A stretch of DNA of 64,000 nt from positions 1-64,000 of the forward strand of contig JAFEMH010001307.1 of assembly GCA_022495995.1 (NCBI GenBank), in the 5' to 3' direction. The notes below the pieces were generated by a model, which worked only from the letters and a program-made list of their open reading frames with translations, did not search any database and was not told the origin of the DNA. This document shows positions 34,308 to 47,225 of the stretch, piece after piece. The DNA is from Adenophora triphylla var. japonica. Its lineage: Eukaryota > Streptophyta > Magnoliopsida > Asterales > Campanulaceae. The first letter of the stretch is position 1. The number at the start of each line of letters is the position of its first letter. A program made the position numbers and the translations under genes.

Positions 34308-34735
34308 GCGGGAGGAAGTGCAGGACTTGACTCAAAAGCTATGTGAGGCTCAACTGGAGATGACTGCCAAGGACAGTTTAGTAAATCAACATTCCAAAGT
34401 TGCAGAAGAGGCTGTTTCAGGTATGTATGCATTACTTCACTCCATTGTTACTTTTGCTGTAAAGAAAGATGAACTCATAATAATCATTTGCCATTATTTC
34501 CATATATTTCTTAGGATGGGAAAAGGCGAAAGCTAAATACGTGGCGTTGAATAGTCAACTCGAATCCGTCACGCTTGCAAAGATTACTGCAGAGAATCGA
34601 GCATCCCATCTCGATTCTGCTCTTAAAGAGTGCATGATGCAGGTGACATTAGTGAAGGAAGAACACGAGAAGTTATTTCATGAAGTGATTCTTGCGAAAT
34701 CCAAGGAATGGGAAATGATTAAGCTGGATCTTTTT
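34252..34735 (+). pseudogene. Filament-like plant protein (FPP) fragment, two exons
   Basis: Exon A (about 34,252-34,420) reads LEHHVITLKDEIKIW, then LCEAQLEMTAKDSLVNQHSK and VAEEAVSG, ending at a GT donor. Exon B (34,515-34,735), after acceptor ttcttag, reads WEKAKAKYVALNSQLES, then VTLAKITAENRASHLDSALK and VKEEHEKLFHEVILAKSKEW. This matches the N-terminal coiled coil of FPP proteins (long coiled-coil proteins linked to the cytoskeleton and endomembranes), including the hallmark K-x-x-E-E-A-V-S-G-W-E-K-A junction. No stop interrupts the exons and the splice sites are good, unlike every other fragment here, so it is the youngest capture or is still constrained. The rest of the gene is absent. 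Confidence 0.88.
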
Positions 34736-36240
34736 GGGTTTTGTTTCTGTTGTTGTTGTATATAATGGATGAGACTTCCAGACATGAAGCAATTAAGACC
34801 AACCTTAAGTTCTCAGAGCTCTTCTCTGCGTACTGAAAATCATATTGCATGGATTTGCCTGGTCCCATGATACTTCTTGTTGTGTGCCCATCAAAATAGT
34901 TTCTTTATATTTATTTCTAACCACCACTCGTCATTTGAAATAGAACATTGGGTAGCACTTTCAGTTCTGCATATACTCTTATAGAATAATTCACTCTTCT
35001 TACAAAACAAAACATATTTGCTTAAGTAACAATAATGGTGCAGCAAATAATAATAGATGAATAGAAGTCAGGGTTGTATCTGCTAAATAAAGGCAAGTTA
35101 ATAACATAGCACTAAACTAAGGGACCTGAGTTATCGATGCCTTCAACATGTCTAGATTGTGAAGAAATATTGAGAGCAGTCCGCTTCAGCTTCTTTTATG
35201 TGACAAAGCTTAGCATTTAGTTTAAATTACCAAGTTGCTGTTCGAAGCAAATTATTTCACTGGGAGAACTGTGTGTTGTAATTATTGCTCTGCCTATATG
35301 GATGTATGTGCATATGTAAATATACACTAACTATGCACACGTGTACATACATACACTCTACCATGAGTTTGCACATGTATCTACAATATCTTTCTGGATA
35401 AGTTTATACTAACCGTCTCAAAATTTTCAGTAACAGGTTTCAAAATCAATTCCAAAGGATTCCAAGTTATAATGGAGCTGCTGCATTCTAAATATAGATG
35501 ATTCTTCTTCTGAATCAGTGCCTAAAGCTTCTTGTACATCAAGCAAGTGATCTTTTCTGCCATGCTTTTGGCATCATGCTTAAAAATTTCTCAATTTCCT
35601 ACATTCCATTTTTGTAATTGATGCATATTCATTATCTCTTATCTTGAAGTCAATTTTTTTGATAAACTACAAATTATGTCACTTAGAGAATTGATCCTCT
35701 TGTCTTATCAGTTTGGTTCACCAAAACATTTTCATCAAGCATTTGAGGTATACGTAAAAACATATGATGTCAGTGGACATATGTATATGATGTGAGATTT
35801 GTGTTTGCGAGTTGTTACCATGGATTGGACTAGTTTGTGTAATTGATACATGTTTTCATTATCTCTCATCTTCAAGCCAAATTTTTGTTAAATTACAAAT
35901 TTCTTGAAACAGTAAACAGTTGTGAATATCGCGTTTCTGAATAAGATTCTTATATCCATACGTTTATGGATATAGATTTCAATATAAGATTTTACCTGAT
36001 TAGCTTCTCTCCATCGTTCATATACAACACAAGTTTCATGTTTTCCAGTAATGGTGGTGTTGTGCAATCGCAGCGGAAGCTAATGAACAATAACTAAAGA
36101 ACACACACCAAGCAATTGAGAAATCAAAAGAGAAAAGAGATGGAAATCGATTGGGGTTTTGAACTTTGCCTCTGTTTTATTATATGCAATATCTCATTTG
36201 TTTACATATAGTTACAAACAGTATATATATGTTACAAACC
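34736..36240 (+). other. Non-coding region, copy 2
   Basis: 34,736-34,925 is found only in copy 2 and is unrecognised. A phrase near 34,817-34,840 (cttctctgcgtactgaaaatcat) resembles 32,141-32,163. From 34,926 the sequence equals 6,085 onward of copy 1, with no supported gene. Confidence 0.45.
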
Positions 36241-36245
36241 CTAGC

Positions 36246-37192
36246 CTAAACCAAGACCAAATAAACAGAAACCCGTTCAGGCCCAAAACCCCCTGTCAGC
36301 CTTGAGGCGGGAGGCTCCCGCCCCAAGGTGACCCAGGCGCCCGCCTGGCGAGGTGCAATGCCAAGCTGCTCCTTCGGCCTTCGATGCGCCCGCCTCAGCA
36401 AGCTCCATGCGGCCGCCTCAAAGCCCCACGCCACAGCTATGCCTTCGGCCTTCCAGGCGCCCGCCTCGGATAGCACGGGGCGCCCGCCTCGCGTTGAATA
36501 GAGAGCCATACCATACCCAACTCGTTGATGATAAATATGATTTTTTGCCAAGAAAATTGCGTTTTGACTGTCACAAAGCAACTTCACTCCACCTTGTTGA
36601 ATACCCAACTCGTTGACCAAACCCCAAAGCCATAAGGCTTCCTTTGAAGCTTCAACCGCTGCCATGTACTCCGCTTCCGCTGTAGACAATGCAATAATCG
36701 ACTGAATCATAGATCTCCAACATATGGGTCCACCACCAAGAGTAAACGCATAACCGGTAGTCGACCTCCTCCGATCCAAGTCACCCGCATAATCTGAATC
36801 AACATATCCCACAACAGAAAGCTCCTCACTCTTACCTCCAAACACGATGCCATAATCCATAGTGCCCTTCAAATATCTGAGAATCCACTTGACTGCTTCT
36901 CAATGCTGTTTACCCGAATTCGCCATATACTTGCTGACCACACTAATAGCTTGCGCCAAATCTGGCCTCGTGCAAATCATAGCATACGTGAGACATCCCA
37001 CTGCACTTGCATAGGGAATCTATGACATACTCTGAATATCTTCAGTCGAACTCGGGGAATCTGAGGCAGTAAATTAAAATGACTCGTCAATGGTGTCTTC
37101 ACGGGTTTTGCATCCCGCATATTGAACCTCTCCAACACCTTCTCCACATAGCCGGCTTGAGACAACCACAATCTCCTAGATTTCCTGGACAT
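36246..37192 (-). pseudogene. Ty1/copia RT and RNase H fragment, copy 2
   Basis: It has the same layout as copy 1 (CTRPDLAQA, DSDYAGD, ALSTAEAEYMA and CDSQNAI in order). It has an additional defect: the codon for tryptophan in KQHWEAVKW is a stop here, near 36,900. The RT part (LWLSQAGYVEKVLERFN) lies in another frame upstream, and the TAG before IPYASAV is shared with copy 1. Confidence 0.9.
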
Positions 37193-37391
37193 CGAGCCAT
37201 AACATCCAATAACAGGTGGTTTTTATTACCACTGCGCAGCCGCCTCCCCCCCCCTTCACTCAATATGTACACACACACACATATGAATGTATGTATTACA
37301 ACTGCGCTTGGTTTTTTTTTTATCAAAATGCTCATTACATTAGAAGTTATGAAAGTGTGGAGATCTAAATTATTCACCAATCACTTATAGT

Positions 37392-37436
<45 letters not shown>

Positions 37437-38090
37437 TTTCGTATTTGTCATGTTGCTTTTTCCATGAGGACATTCTTAATTTCATGAAGCAAGCCAGTAT
37501 TGGTGACTCTACGGATGTTATTTCTTAATTTTCATATTATGATTTTTTTTTTTTTTTTTTTTTTTTGTGGTGATGAATTGATTTTTGGGTTAGAAGTATA
37601 TAAGTCTTTAAATTTAAACTGGGAAGGGAAAGTGGGGTTTTTATTTTAGTTGTTAGTCCTTGTAATTTCAGTTTTAACATTTTTGCCCTTATAGATTTAA
37701 ATAATATGCCAACTATGCAATGAGATTGCCAAATAAGCGAAAACAATGAGTCAACACGCCAATTCAACAAAATTAACGGTGAAATTGACGGTTAATTGAT
37801 GGAAGGATGACATAATCCATAAAATGATAGGTCGAGATGAAAATGTTAAAAAAAATTGATTTAATGATGAAAACGTAAAACTTAAACTAGTTGAAGGACG
37901 AAAAAGATACTTTTCTCTTGAGATTAGTGTTCACCCTTTTTCTTCACATGTGTTTATTTTCTATTATAAATATAGAGTGGGTGCGGTGGATATATGGGTA
38001 TAAATATAGAGGGATATGTACTGATATTTGACTAAACTTTAGAAATATACACCAAATATAATTCCATTAAGAATTAAGAAGATTTGACTC
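37193..38090. other. Poly-C, CA and long poly-T tracts, copy 2
   Basis: The equivalent of 8,373-9,240. The T run at about 37,392-37,432 is roughly 40 bases, longer than in copy 1, and a second T run lies at 37,544-37,566. There is no gene. Confidence 0.5.
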
Positions 38091-38093
38091 TTT

Positions 38094-38993
38094 TTCAGGA
38101 TCCGCGGGAACTTGGCAGGTCGCGTGAGAAACCATTCTAGAGCGTGATCACTCAAGGTACTAGCTAATGCTTTGCACAAAGTCGCCTGCTTCTTGGTGAG
38201 AATAGACAGTCACCTCGAAACTTCCAATGTGGGTTCTCGCCCTTGTACTTCCCGAATAATCAGACAGTGACGGCATAGGGAACGTGGGATCTGGGTCGGC
38301 ATTTTGAATTTCCTTCACAAAAGGCGCCAAGTTAGAATCCACCTCATCCACGGTTTTATTTCCCGCTTCTAACTCCTTAATCCGTTTCGCCATCTCTTTC
38401 CTCCAGTGATCCTCCTCCTTTCTCTCCACCTTCTCATGCCCCCTGGGTTCCTCCACCTTATGGTGCCTTTCTAAATGACGGGATCTTCATTCTGAATGTT
38501 TGGAGTGACTTGGCTTATGCACCTTATCCGTGGTGGATCTACTGTTTACCTCATCCCCATCATACTCATAGTAGTAAGATTAACCCCGCGAGATAGTTGA
38601 CTGGTAATACACTTTCTTCCTCTTCCCGTCTTCAACTATCTCCTGAGACCTCTTCTTCCCGGCTACTCTCTCAGATCTCGCTTTGTTGGATACTCGCCTT
38701 TCTATCCTTGTTCGGTCCCTGGGAGGCGGCATATCGCCTTCCCGCCTATCTTCCCTCCTTAATACGCTTTGACTATCGGCTTGTCCCCTCGTTGGGCTGT
38801 CTCCATCTGTTCTTGCCATGATATTCTGCGGGATCTGAGTAGGCTCTTGCCTCATTTTCACAAGTCTATTGTTATTGGCGAGAATCTGCAGTATCAACTC
38901 GTTGTTTGCCCTGATTCTTTCCGCCTCCACCCTAACTTCCTCATCGGTAAGGGGCAAAGGCTCTTGCCTACCGTTTCTCCCATGTCGCACTAG
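38094..38993 (-). pseudogene. Ty3/gypsy gag N-terminal region, copy 2
   Basis: Starting with ATG at 38,990 on the minus strand, the frame reads PLTDEEVRVEAERIRANNEL and runs to ISRG (38,580). After stops near 38,579 and 38,490, it resumes at 38,456 to 38,160 with FVKEIQNADPDPTFPMPSL and SFEVTVYSHQ. About 220 bases upstream lies the LTR. Spliced in one frame it would be about 280 residues of gag before the conserved core, which is cut off near 38,094. Confidence 0.8.
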
Positions 38994-39190
38994 ACTTCAG
39001 TATCCGCTTTAGTATCCGCTCCACCAGCCATACCTGATCATGCAGGAATATGCACCTCACTGCTTATGTTGGGCGTAATCATGACCTGGTTGACGTTTGG
39101 TATGGTTTTTGATTGGGGTGTTTTCTCAAGCACCATTGCTTAATGGAAACAAGAGTCAAGCAGAGTCGGGACAAACGAAGAAGTAATTCA

Positions 39191-39209
39191 GGTCTCGACA
39201 ACGGAACCA
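39191..39209 (-). other. Candidate primer-binding site of the gypsy element
   Basis: On the minus strand, TGGTTCCGTTGTCGAGACC starts 5 bases after the LTR end. It begins with the TGG expected opposite a tRNA CCA end. Which tRNA it pairs with is not certain from memory. Confidence 0.5.
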
Positions 39210-39214
39210 ACTGA

Positions 39215-39661
39215 TGTTGCCACACAAAATAGCAGCACGGGCCTGATTTGAGTAACCAAACGGTGAATACTCTGACGACTTCTACGGTTGTCTCCTACAC
39301 ACAAAACTCACGTAAACTAGGCCGGGGGCGTCTCCGGCTAAGCCCTCCGGCGTGAGAGTAAGTATATGATCTAGAAACGATAAAAAACAAACTGAGACAG
39401 GCAGAAAATAACAAGAAAGAATGCCGAATTTTGCCTTCTAGGAGGGTTTATATAGTTATCCATGTCCCACACAAATCTTATCATGTTAGCCGCATGTCAA
39501 CTGTTTATTGACTGTACTTGGGTGGCCACCATGGAGACGCCACTTTTTTTCGTAACTGATAACTTATCATTTAACAGACTTTATGGCCCACACGTAACTT
39601 CCTCGCCCTTTATTGGAATGTCGGTGCTTGCATACATCGCCTATAGGCGATAACCCCAACA
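39215..39661 (-). mobile_element. LTR of the Ty3/gypsy element, copy 2 only
   Basis: 447 bases with short inverted ends TGTTG and CAACA. It is followed on the minus strand by a 5-base spacer, a candidate primer site and then gag, which is the expected 5' LTR order. A TATA-like sequence (tatataaacc on the minus strand, near 39,446-39,455) could be the LTR promoter. No second LTR is in the window, so the exact ends rest on the TG...CA rule and position. Confidence 0.65.
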
Positions 39662-40115
39662 ATGCGACAACCCGTGATTGTCGCTAATATAAAACATCTT
39701 GGTGCGGGTTTCCAGCCTTGAGATTTTATCATTTTCGTGCACTAGTGGGCTGCAATGGACTTCTTGTTGGATTCTCGCCGGCGCCTATTCCCGCCAATGT
39801 GCTCATAGATATTGCCTTGTTGCCTTTGTTCTTTCTTTGAGCCTTTTGCCTAGTCTTTCATATCATATTCATTATATTGGACCTCGTATATCAGTTTGGG
39901 CCGAAATTTCTTTTGTATGATCACATCATGTGCCATATTTAGATGTAAAGAAAATCTTTTTCGTTTTGAGACACCAACTGCTGCTTTGCAATTGAGTTTT
40001 AATGCCAGTGACTAGTGAGTTTTATGAAAAGAGTCGGACATAGTAATGAAATGCGACAGAAAGAGTGATAAATGTATCAATGTTTAAGGATAAACAATTC
40101 AGTACTAGAAAAAGA
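39662..40115. other. Flank outside the gypsy LTR, copy 2 only
   Basis: No recognised gene. It is part of the 1.24 kb present in copy 2 and deleted from copy 1. It shows what stood beside the element before deletion. Confidence 0.45.
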
Positions 40116-40559
40116 GTGCAAGGGAAAGTATGCCCGATTTTGGGCACGTGCAACCTGCCCAATTCTATAGGGTTTAAAAATTTTAGGTTCAAAAATTTTA
40201 AGGGTTCAAATTATTTAGTTTTATCATATATATATTACATCCTGATTAATTATAGAGAAATGTAGTGATCTAGTTGGTCCGAGTTCGATTCACATCCCCA
40301 AAAATGTAGAGTATTTTTTCTTTCGTTGGCCTTTCTCATTTTGGGCTTCCCTCCCCTCCCCTCCCCTCCTCTTCCATCCATTCTTTTCTTAGTTTGGGCT
40401 TTTATTCTATTTTTTCAACCGTCATTATTCAATTTTTCAACCTCAATTAGAAAATTTGATTATATATTTAATATATTTTATTGAATTATTTGCAATCATT
40501 ACTTCAGTATTTGTTGCATTCATTGCATTGTGTAATTTTTAATTTAAAATATTAAAGGC

Positions 40560-40717
<158 letters not shown>

Positions 40718-41146
40718 GATCCCTATAAATATTGAGACGGAATTGAGGAATAATATTAAAAAGTGTCAGCACTAATGTTAAAACGTGTTAGAGATAGTGT
40801 TGAAAACTTTCAAAGATATTTTAATAAGTTTCATTTATTTACAAAATGTTAACGCACATTTTTAAAAAACATAATTTCAAAGTTCAAAGAAAAAACCAGA
40901 TGTTTTACAAAATTTCGGCTTATTTTTGGCTTAAAAAATTGAAATTTGAATTAAATTATTGGGCTATTCTAGAATTAAATTGACCAATTAGTCAATTAGT
41001 CAAGAATAACGAAACAATCTTTGCGGATTTTAGCTTACTTACTAACTAAGATTGCATTTGACCAATTGACCTTATTAACAACGGACATAATCCTAGTGAT
41101 TATATAATCCCTCCTCGCTCCTCCTTCCTGCCCTCATTCCCTCGCC

Positions 41147-41150
<4 letters not shown>

Positions 41151-41199
<49 letters not shown>

Positions 41200-41254
41200 C
41201 TCGCTCTCTCTCTCTCACACACGCGCACACACACACACAGACACACACACACAG
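41151..41254. repeat. (CT)n(CA)n compound microsatellite, copy 2
   Basis: An expanded and interrupted version (tttctctc units, cgcgc, and a g within the CA run) of 11,021-11,074. Confidence 0.95.
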
Positions 41255-41376
41255 AGTCCCTCCGCCTTCCTCAACTCCGTTCCAATCATTTCCCCCTCCA
41301 AATTTCTTCTCTCTCATGATTTTCACACTGATATAATTCGCCCTGGGCAGAACGCTCGTCGTAACATTCTATCAAA

Positions 41377-41452
41377 ATGGCGGTCACTTCACAAGATGTT
41401 TAGGAAATTGTTCGGAGTCTCTCTTCCGACGATAAAGACAAAAGCTCCAGAG
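41377..41452 (+). pseudogene. ATM-kinase-like first exon fragment, copy 2
   Basis: Identical in reading to copy 1: MAVTSQDV, TAG, EIVRSLSSDDKDKS, donor GT. The upstream 40 bases differ slightly (ccctgggcagaacgctcgtc here). The LPKL piece lies at about 41,908-41,960. Confidence 0.45.
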
Positions 41453-41739
41453 GTGACTTATCAGCTTTGTTTCTCCGATCAGCTTTCTTCGATGTGTTAT
41501 ATTTGTGTGTGTGTGAACTTTGAACTAAACCTAGAAAGTTAACCTGAACAAGAATGGGTTAGACATTGCTGATTTTTCTGATTTTGGCTGCTCATTTGAA
41601 TTAGGGTTTATTTTGATTTTATGAAATTACTTTGATTTAGGGTTTATTTTTTGTTTTATGAAATTATGAGCGTTGTTGATTTGAAATGTTTTGCTCATGT
41701 TATGATTGTTTACAGTTTGCCAAATTTGTATATATATCA

Positions 41740-42470
41740 TGAACTCCTTCTCTCCCATGTGTATTCCTTTTTTTGTCAAGTAATTTTCTTTTCTGGGCCT
41801 GTTTTTTTTTCCAATTAATTCATTCATCAACAAGTTTGACTTCATTTTTTTGGCACTTTCTTTAATTTGCATGTATTGTTAAGTATACAGGTCAGTGTTT
41901 GATAACCATGTTGCCAAAGTTAGTTTTTACCCTGACTCTTCGTGTGGATAGGGTGTCCAATTTGGTGATCCTTGTCATTGATCTCTGTTTCCTCTATTTC
42001 ATGTGTTATTTGCATTCTCTACAACCATTTGTTTTCCTTTCAGATTATGCTGACAATCACATCATCTGGTATAATCTTAGGTGTGAGGAAAAAGCTGTAA
42101 AGTTCATTGTACATTTAGTATGTGTTCCATAGCAGTGACATGTCTCTCAATTGTTTCTTGTTTGAAGCAGATTCGTTTCTTCTTCTGCAAATTGTTCTTT
42201 CTATCATTTAATGCACAACTAGAAATAAGAACTGTTGCTTGATTTCTTACTAATATTACATTACACTATCAGTTTACTGTATTCCTTGCACATTATATGT
42301 GAAAATTCCCATATGTCTAACTAGCTGTTATATCCCTGATTGTTGCATTGCAATGAAGAATTAAATGGGCTCCTTTGACTGATAATCATGGTGGGATGGA
42401 TACTCGCACATGGTAGCGGAGCTGTACCTTGTGGAGTATATGCCTTTCATTCATTTAGATCTGTCTTCCA
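41740..42470 (+). repeat. Block duplicated at 47,230-47,960
   Basis: The copy 2 counterpart of the 11,560/16,890 pair. The downstream member keeps 21 bases (around gctgtaaagttcattgtac, 47,579-47,600) that copy 1 lost at 17,230. Confidence 0.85.
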
Positions 42471-42732
42471 TTTTCATGTCAGGATTTGTGCCTATTCTGC
42501 CTCCTCTTATGAGTTGGATCTGTCCTCCATTGCTAAAGATCTGGTTTTGTTGATGGTGAAGAGTCTCCTTGGGCTTAATACTCAAGTGGGTGGGTCTGTC
42601 CAATAGTTATCTCATTTAGGTCGAAATCTCTCGCACCATCTTGTATATAGATGTTATCATCTCTTAACATTCTATACTTGTGTGTATGATTATTATATTC
42701 TGGTACGACTAAAGCAAATTTTCCATTAACAG

Positions 42733-45700
42733 AAACAATCCAGAGTCGACGAGGCAAATTTGAAAAGAACATGCGAGGACCATAAAATTAAGTTGATTAT
42801 TTGCCAAAGCAAGCTGAGGTAAGATCTAATTATATTAGATTAGATAAGCATTCCTTCTTCCAATCTGTGTTTTTTTCTTACTTTTTTATATGTGATCATG
42901 TTTTTTTTTTTTTTTTTTTTCTGTCTTAGAGATTAGATTACAAGGGCCCTGTTATTGATGCTGTGGCATGATGAAGAATTATGGAGGGTAGCTGTTGACA
43001 CACACAGTCTTTAGGATGACTCTAACCGTAGAAAACTTTTTGATTTCACTCCCCTAAAGTATATTATAATGAGTTCTTTTTCAGCGTCGCTCATGCCGAA
43101 GGAGATTAATGCCGAGGTAAGATCTAATTATATTAGATAAGCATTCCTTCTTCCAATCTTTATGTTTTTTCTTACTTTTTTATATGTGATCCTGTTTTTT
43201 TTCTGTGTTAGAGATTAGATTACAAGGGTCCTGCTATTGCTATTGATGCTGTTGTATGGCATGATGAAGAATTATGGAGGGTAGCTGTTGTTACACAGTC
43301 TTGAGGATGACTCTAACCGTAAAAAACATTCTGATTTCATTCCCCTAACCAATTATATTATAATGAGTTCTTTTTCAGCCTCGCTCATGCCGGAGAAGGA
43401 GATTGGCGCTGATCGGTTCATTGAAGCTCACCCCGAGTTTGATGGCCGCGGAGTAGTTATTGCTCTCTTTTGGTACTTTCTTAGTTGCTTATCTCTTTTC
43501 AATGTCAATTTTTGTATGCTGCAATTTCAGAGAGGAGATGATGAAGGGAGTTGGATGAAGACACTATATTTGGACAACATTTTACCAAACTCCCTTCATC
43601 ACTTCTTCTCTAAAGATGCAGCTTATTGCGCCATAAAACTTCTGAAGTTGTGTCATCAAATAGGACTTGCTAGTAATGTTGATCACCTAACGTTACTGAT
43701 CCTTTGTTGGTGTGGTGTGGTTATGGCTGGTCACTGCACTGTTGCTTGTTTGCAGATGCTGGTCTGGACCCAGCTGCAACAGGACCGCGATTGACATAAG
43801 ATGGGATGCCAAAAGTTGTAGACATTCTTGATTGGTACATTACGACAATGTTTACACTTATTTCTGTAATCCCTCTAGTCTGAAATCTTCTAAATTCTCT
43901 CATCTCTTTTTTTCCAGCACCGGGAGTGGTTTGGTACCTCAACTGTGGTGAAGGCTGATGTCGATGGTTGTATTCGTGGAGCCTCAGGTATTTCACGCAC
44001 GACTGCTTCATAGTTAATCGCTCTTTGCAATTATTGAACATCACATATGTAAAAGTTTATTTTATATAAAGTTGTTTCAGTTTCACCCATTCCCCTCCTT
44101 TCTTTCTTCAATTACATAGGAGATTTGTTCCGACCCTGAGGCTTTCGAAATTTGTTTTTGTAACAATCTATTTCTCTCTTGTTGTAAATTCTTCTTGGAG
44201 CAATCCATTAGGGGACTGGCATGTGGGTTATAAGTTGGTATATGAGCTTTTCAGAGACACTTTGACCTCCCGTCTAAAGGTGCGCTTTTTCTTCACCTGT
44301 AATGTTGCAGATACAGTATTTTTTTTTGCAATTATGTTACTGTTTGTGTCTTTTATCTTGTGGAGAAGCCAAGAAAGAAAACATGGGGTGAGAAAAAACG
44401 GAAAGCAAAAGCTGAAGCTGTGAAACAGCTATATGTGTTTGATAAGGTGTCAAACTTGCAGGTTTGAGCCAAATTTGGCGTTTTTAGCACGTTAGATGCC
44501 TGCATTTTTGTCGACAATGTGGATGATGATGGCAATATATTAAGTATTGTAACAGATAGCGACCCCCACGGCACTCATCTTGTTGGTATTGCTGCTGCCT
44601 TCCATCCAAATGTAAGACAATCTTATCCTTTGTGGATGTTTACATACATGTGTTACATTTTATTGACAGGGAAAAACTAACTGCCGCTAAAAGTATGATT
44701 CCACCGCAGGAACCTCTTCTCAATGGAGTTGCACCTGAAGCGCAGTTAATATCATGTAGAAATGAAGACTCTCGCTTAGGTTTAATGGTAACAGGGACAT
44801 GCTTGACACGAGCGCTAATAGTTGCTGTTGACTTATGCTCTCTATGGTAACTAATCATCAATAAATATGCTATTTTGCTCGTTATTTTAGGATCTAATTA
44901 TGCAAGAGTTTACAATTTAAATTGTTTTATGTTATTTGTGTCAACGTTATTCAGGATTGATGGCTTGCTACAAACCACATTAATTAATATTTTTTGGTTT
45001 GTTATGCCAACTCCCATTAATGCATCTTCCTTCAACCTCCATCAGGACTAGAACATAAAGTATTAGTTTTTCTTTGTATCAAACCTATGACACAATTAAT
45101 GCATGATCTGTTGGGGTTGGCAGCCACACTTTTTGAGGGGTATAAGAAGAATTAGTCCTGAAAGGATTATGGATGTAGGTTATTACGCAAATTTGATTAA
45201 ATTTATTTCCGTCATGAATTAACTGCAACAGGCTGCATCACTATGAATATTTGATTGTGTTTGTTGTATCATCTTTGTTATTGCTGTAAAAGCACACATT
45301 TTTTTTAGTGCTGCCTAAACTTAAAATTTACTAATAAACTATGGGATTAAAACATTTGCTTGGAACTAATAACCAGTCTGCAAGATATATCAGTAACCCT
45401 TTATTTTGATTAGATTTATCTCCTTTTATATTTATGAATATTATTGAACAAATGGTTGAAGAATTTACAACATAAAATTTATCGTTTTAATTTGGATCTC
45501 TAGTTTCTTATAGCCAACTGGAACTTGTTGAAGCTCACATGTCTAACCAAATTAAAATGTCTTGACTTTAAGATCTGTGTAAGGGGGCATTTTTACAATT
45601 CTTGTTTATAAAGTCGCACTTAACCAATTATTGTTTTTTCACAGCAGATGTTACGTTCATGTAATGGCAAGTTGACTATGAAACTACAGTTAGTTGTCAG

Positions 45701-46195
45701 CCAATTTACCTGAAAAACATTAAACAAATCCTACTATCACTCTGATGAATATTCTAGGACACTGGCTACTCAGGATCATACTTCAGTTGAACCTCCTTTC
45801 GAAGGATTTGAATATACTTGGTATATCTTTCTGTTGGGGTTTAAATGCTGAGGGTGAGGCAGTGTTCAGGTTCTACTTTTACTTTTACTCTTGTCCTTTT
45901 CTACTTTTGTCGTAGCATTAAGATCTTTTTTTGTTTGTCTATTTATACTTAAGAACTTGGAAACTATCTTCATGTTTTAATAACGCTAATAATTGGCTGA
46001 GAGGAATGCAGGTCTAGTCGAGGGCCGACAACTGATGCGGATCTTGGGATCTCTGTTAGTGCTCCTGGTGGGATTATGGCTCCTGTTCTTCGATGGACTC
46101 TCCAACGAGTCATGTTTTTGAATGGAACATCAATGGCTTCTCCATCGGCCTCTGAAGGAGTTGCATTGCTCGTTAGTGCAATGGTGGTTGCTGCA
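42733..46195 (+). pseudogene. TPP2: Tripeptidyl-peptidase II fragment with scrambled exons, copy 2
   Basis: It has the same exon set, order and lesions as copy 1. SRVDEANLKRTCED is at 42,733-42,818, MPEKEIGADRFIEAHPEF at about 43,381-43,470, AGLDPAATGPRLT then TGA near 43,757, HGTHLVGIAAAFHPN near 44,570-44,611, and NGTSMASPSASEG near 46,125. A single T insertion after the ALF codons makes an open frame of 168 residues (43,288-43,794) that crosses an intron. This is an accident, not a gene. Because all major lesions are shared, the gene was dead before the large duplication. Confidence 0.9.
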
Positions 46196-46326
46196 ATATG
46201 GTTATCTTTGGTTTAATTTTTCATTGTTTAAATATCTTACAGGGCGCACGAATACATTCATAAGTCCTGTAATTTCCCATCCATTAATTATAAGATAAGT
46301 ATTGGTCAATCTAGGAAATCAAGTCT

Positions 46327-46328
<2 letters not shown>

Positions 46329-46363
<35 letters not shown>
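46329..46363. repeat. (CT)n microsatellite, contracted
   Basis: About 17 units, half the length of the copy 1 tract. Confidence 0.95.
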
Positions 46364-46365
<2 letters not shown>

Positions 46366-47225
46366 CATAACTTCACTACTTACACAGCACATCCAGTGCC
46401 TGTAATTAAACTTTTATCATTCTGTTATTCAACTCACTAAAATCTTCTTTGCTTTGTGATTCAATGGCATCATGTCTCCTTGGTTGTAAGGGAGTTTTAG
46501 CGATTCAGTCACACAAAAGCTTTCTTTTTATTTTCTTTCCAAAATTTCCTCACCTATTTTTCGTTTAAAGTTATTCCCATCTATTTCTTACTTTAAATTT
46601 CTTCTATTAAATTTCTTCTTGGCTTTCACATTTTATTTATCATTATTTTTTAACTTTTTTCTCACCTTGTTTCTTTGACATTTTTGTATGACGATTCACG
46701 TTAGCCAAACAATATTATGCATCCTGACATTTCTCTTTGAGGTACATTATTCTCCCTTAGAGGACTGAAATGAGTTTTGTATTTTGTCCCTGTTGGGAAT
46801 TGGGAAAGGGGGTAATATACTTGCATTTAGGGGGTAAGGCTTAACAGAAACTGGTTGAACCGAGTTGAACCAAACCAAACTGGCTGGGTTCGTTTGGTTA
46901 TGTGTGTAGATGGTTCAGTCCAGTTCAAGATTTTGAGAAACTGGCCGTCTGGTTCAGGCGTCGATTCTTACATCTAAATCGAACCAAACCCACTTTTATA
47001 ACTCTCTTCGTCCCTAAATGAATGCTCATTTCTGAAAGTTTCCTCCTTAAATGAATGTCCTTATTTTAAAAAACATAGTCATTATTGAATTCACGTTTAA
47101 CAATATCATATTTGAATGTATACTTGCATAACTAGAAGTTTATAAGATCGATAGGAAGGATTTTTATGCATCTTTGCTACTAGAATTTTAGAAGTCAACT
47201 TTGTATATATATATATATATATCAT
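46364..47225. other. AT-rich stretch with a 210-base piece missing from copy 1
   Basis: 47,010-47,225 is absent in copy 1. It starts with ctctcttcgtccctaaatgaatg, a weak relative of Stowaway or similar MITE ends, and ends in a short TA run (47,204-47,222). No right MITE end is visible. There is no gene. Confidence 0.45.

Noticed and set aside
43288..43794. Open frame of 168 residues inside TPP2 copy 2
   Set aside because: It runs through an intron between two recognisable TPP2 exons and opens only because of a single T insertion. Copy 1 has stops at the same place.
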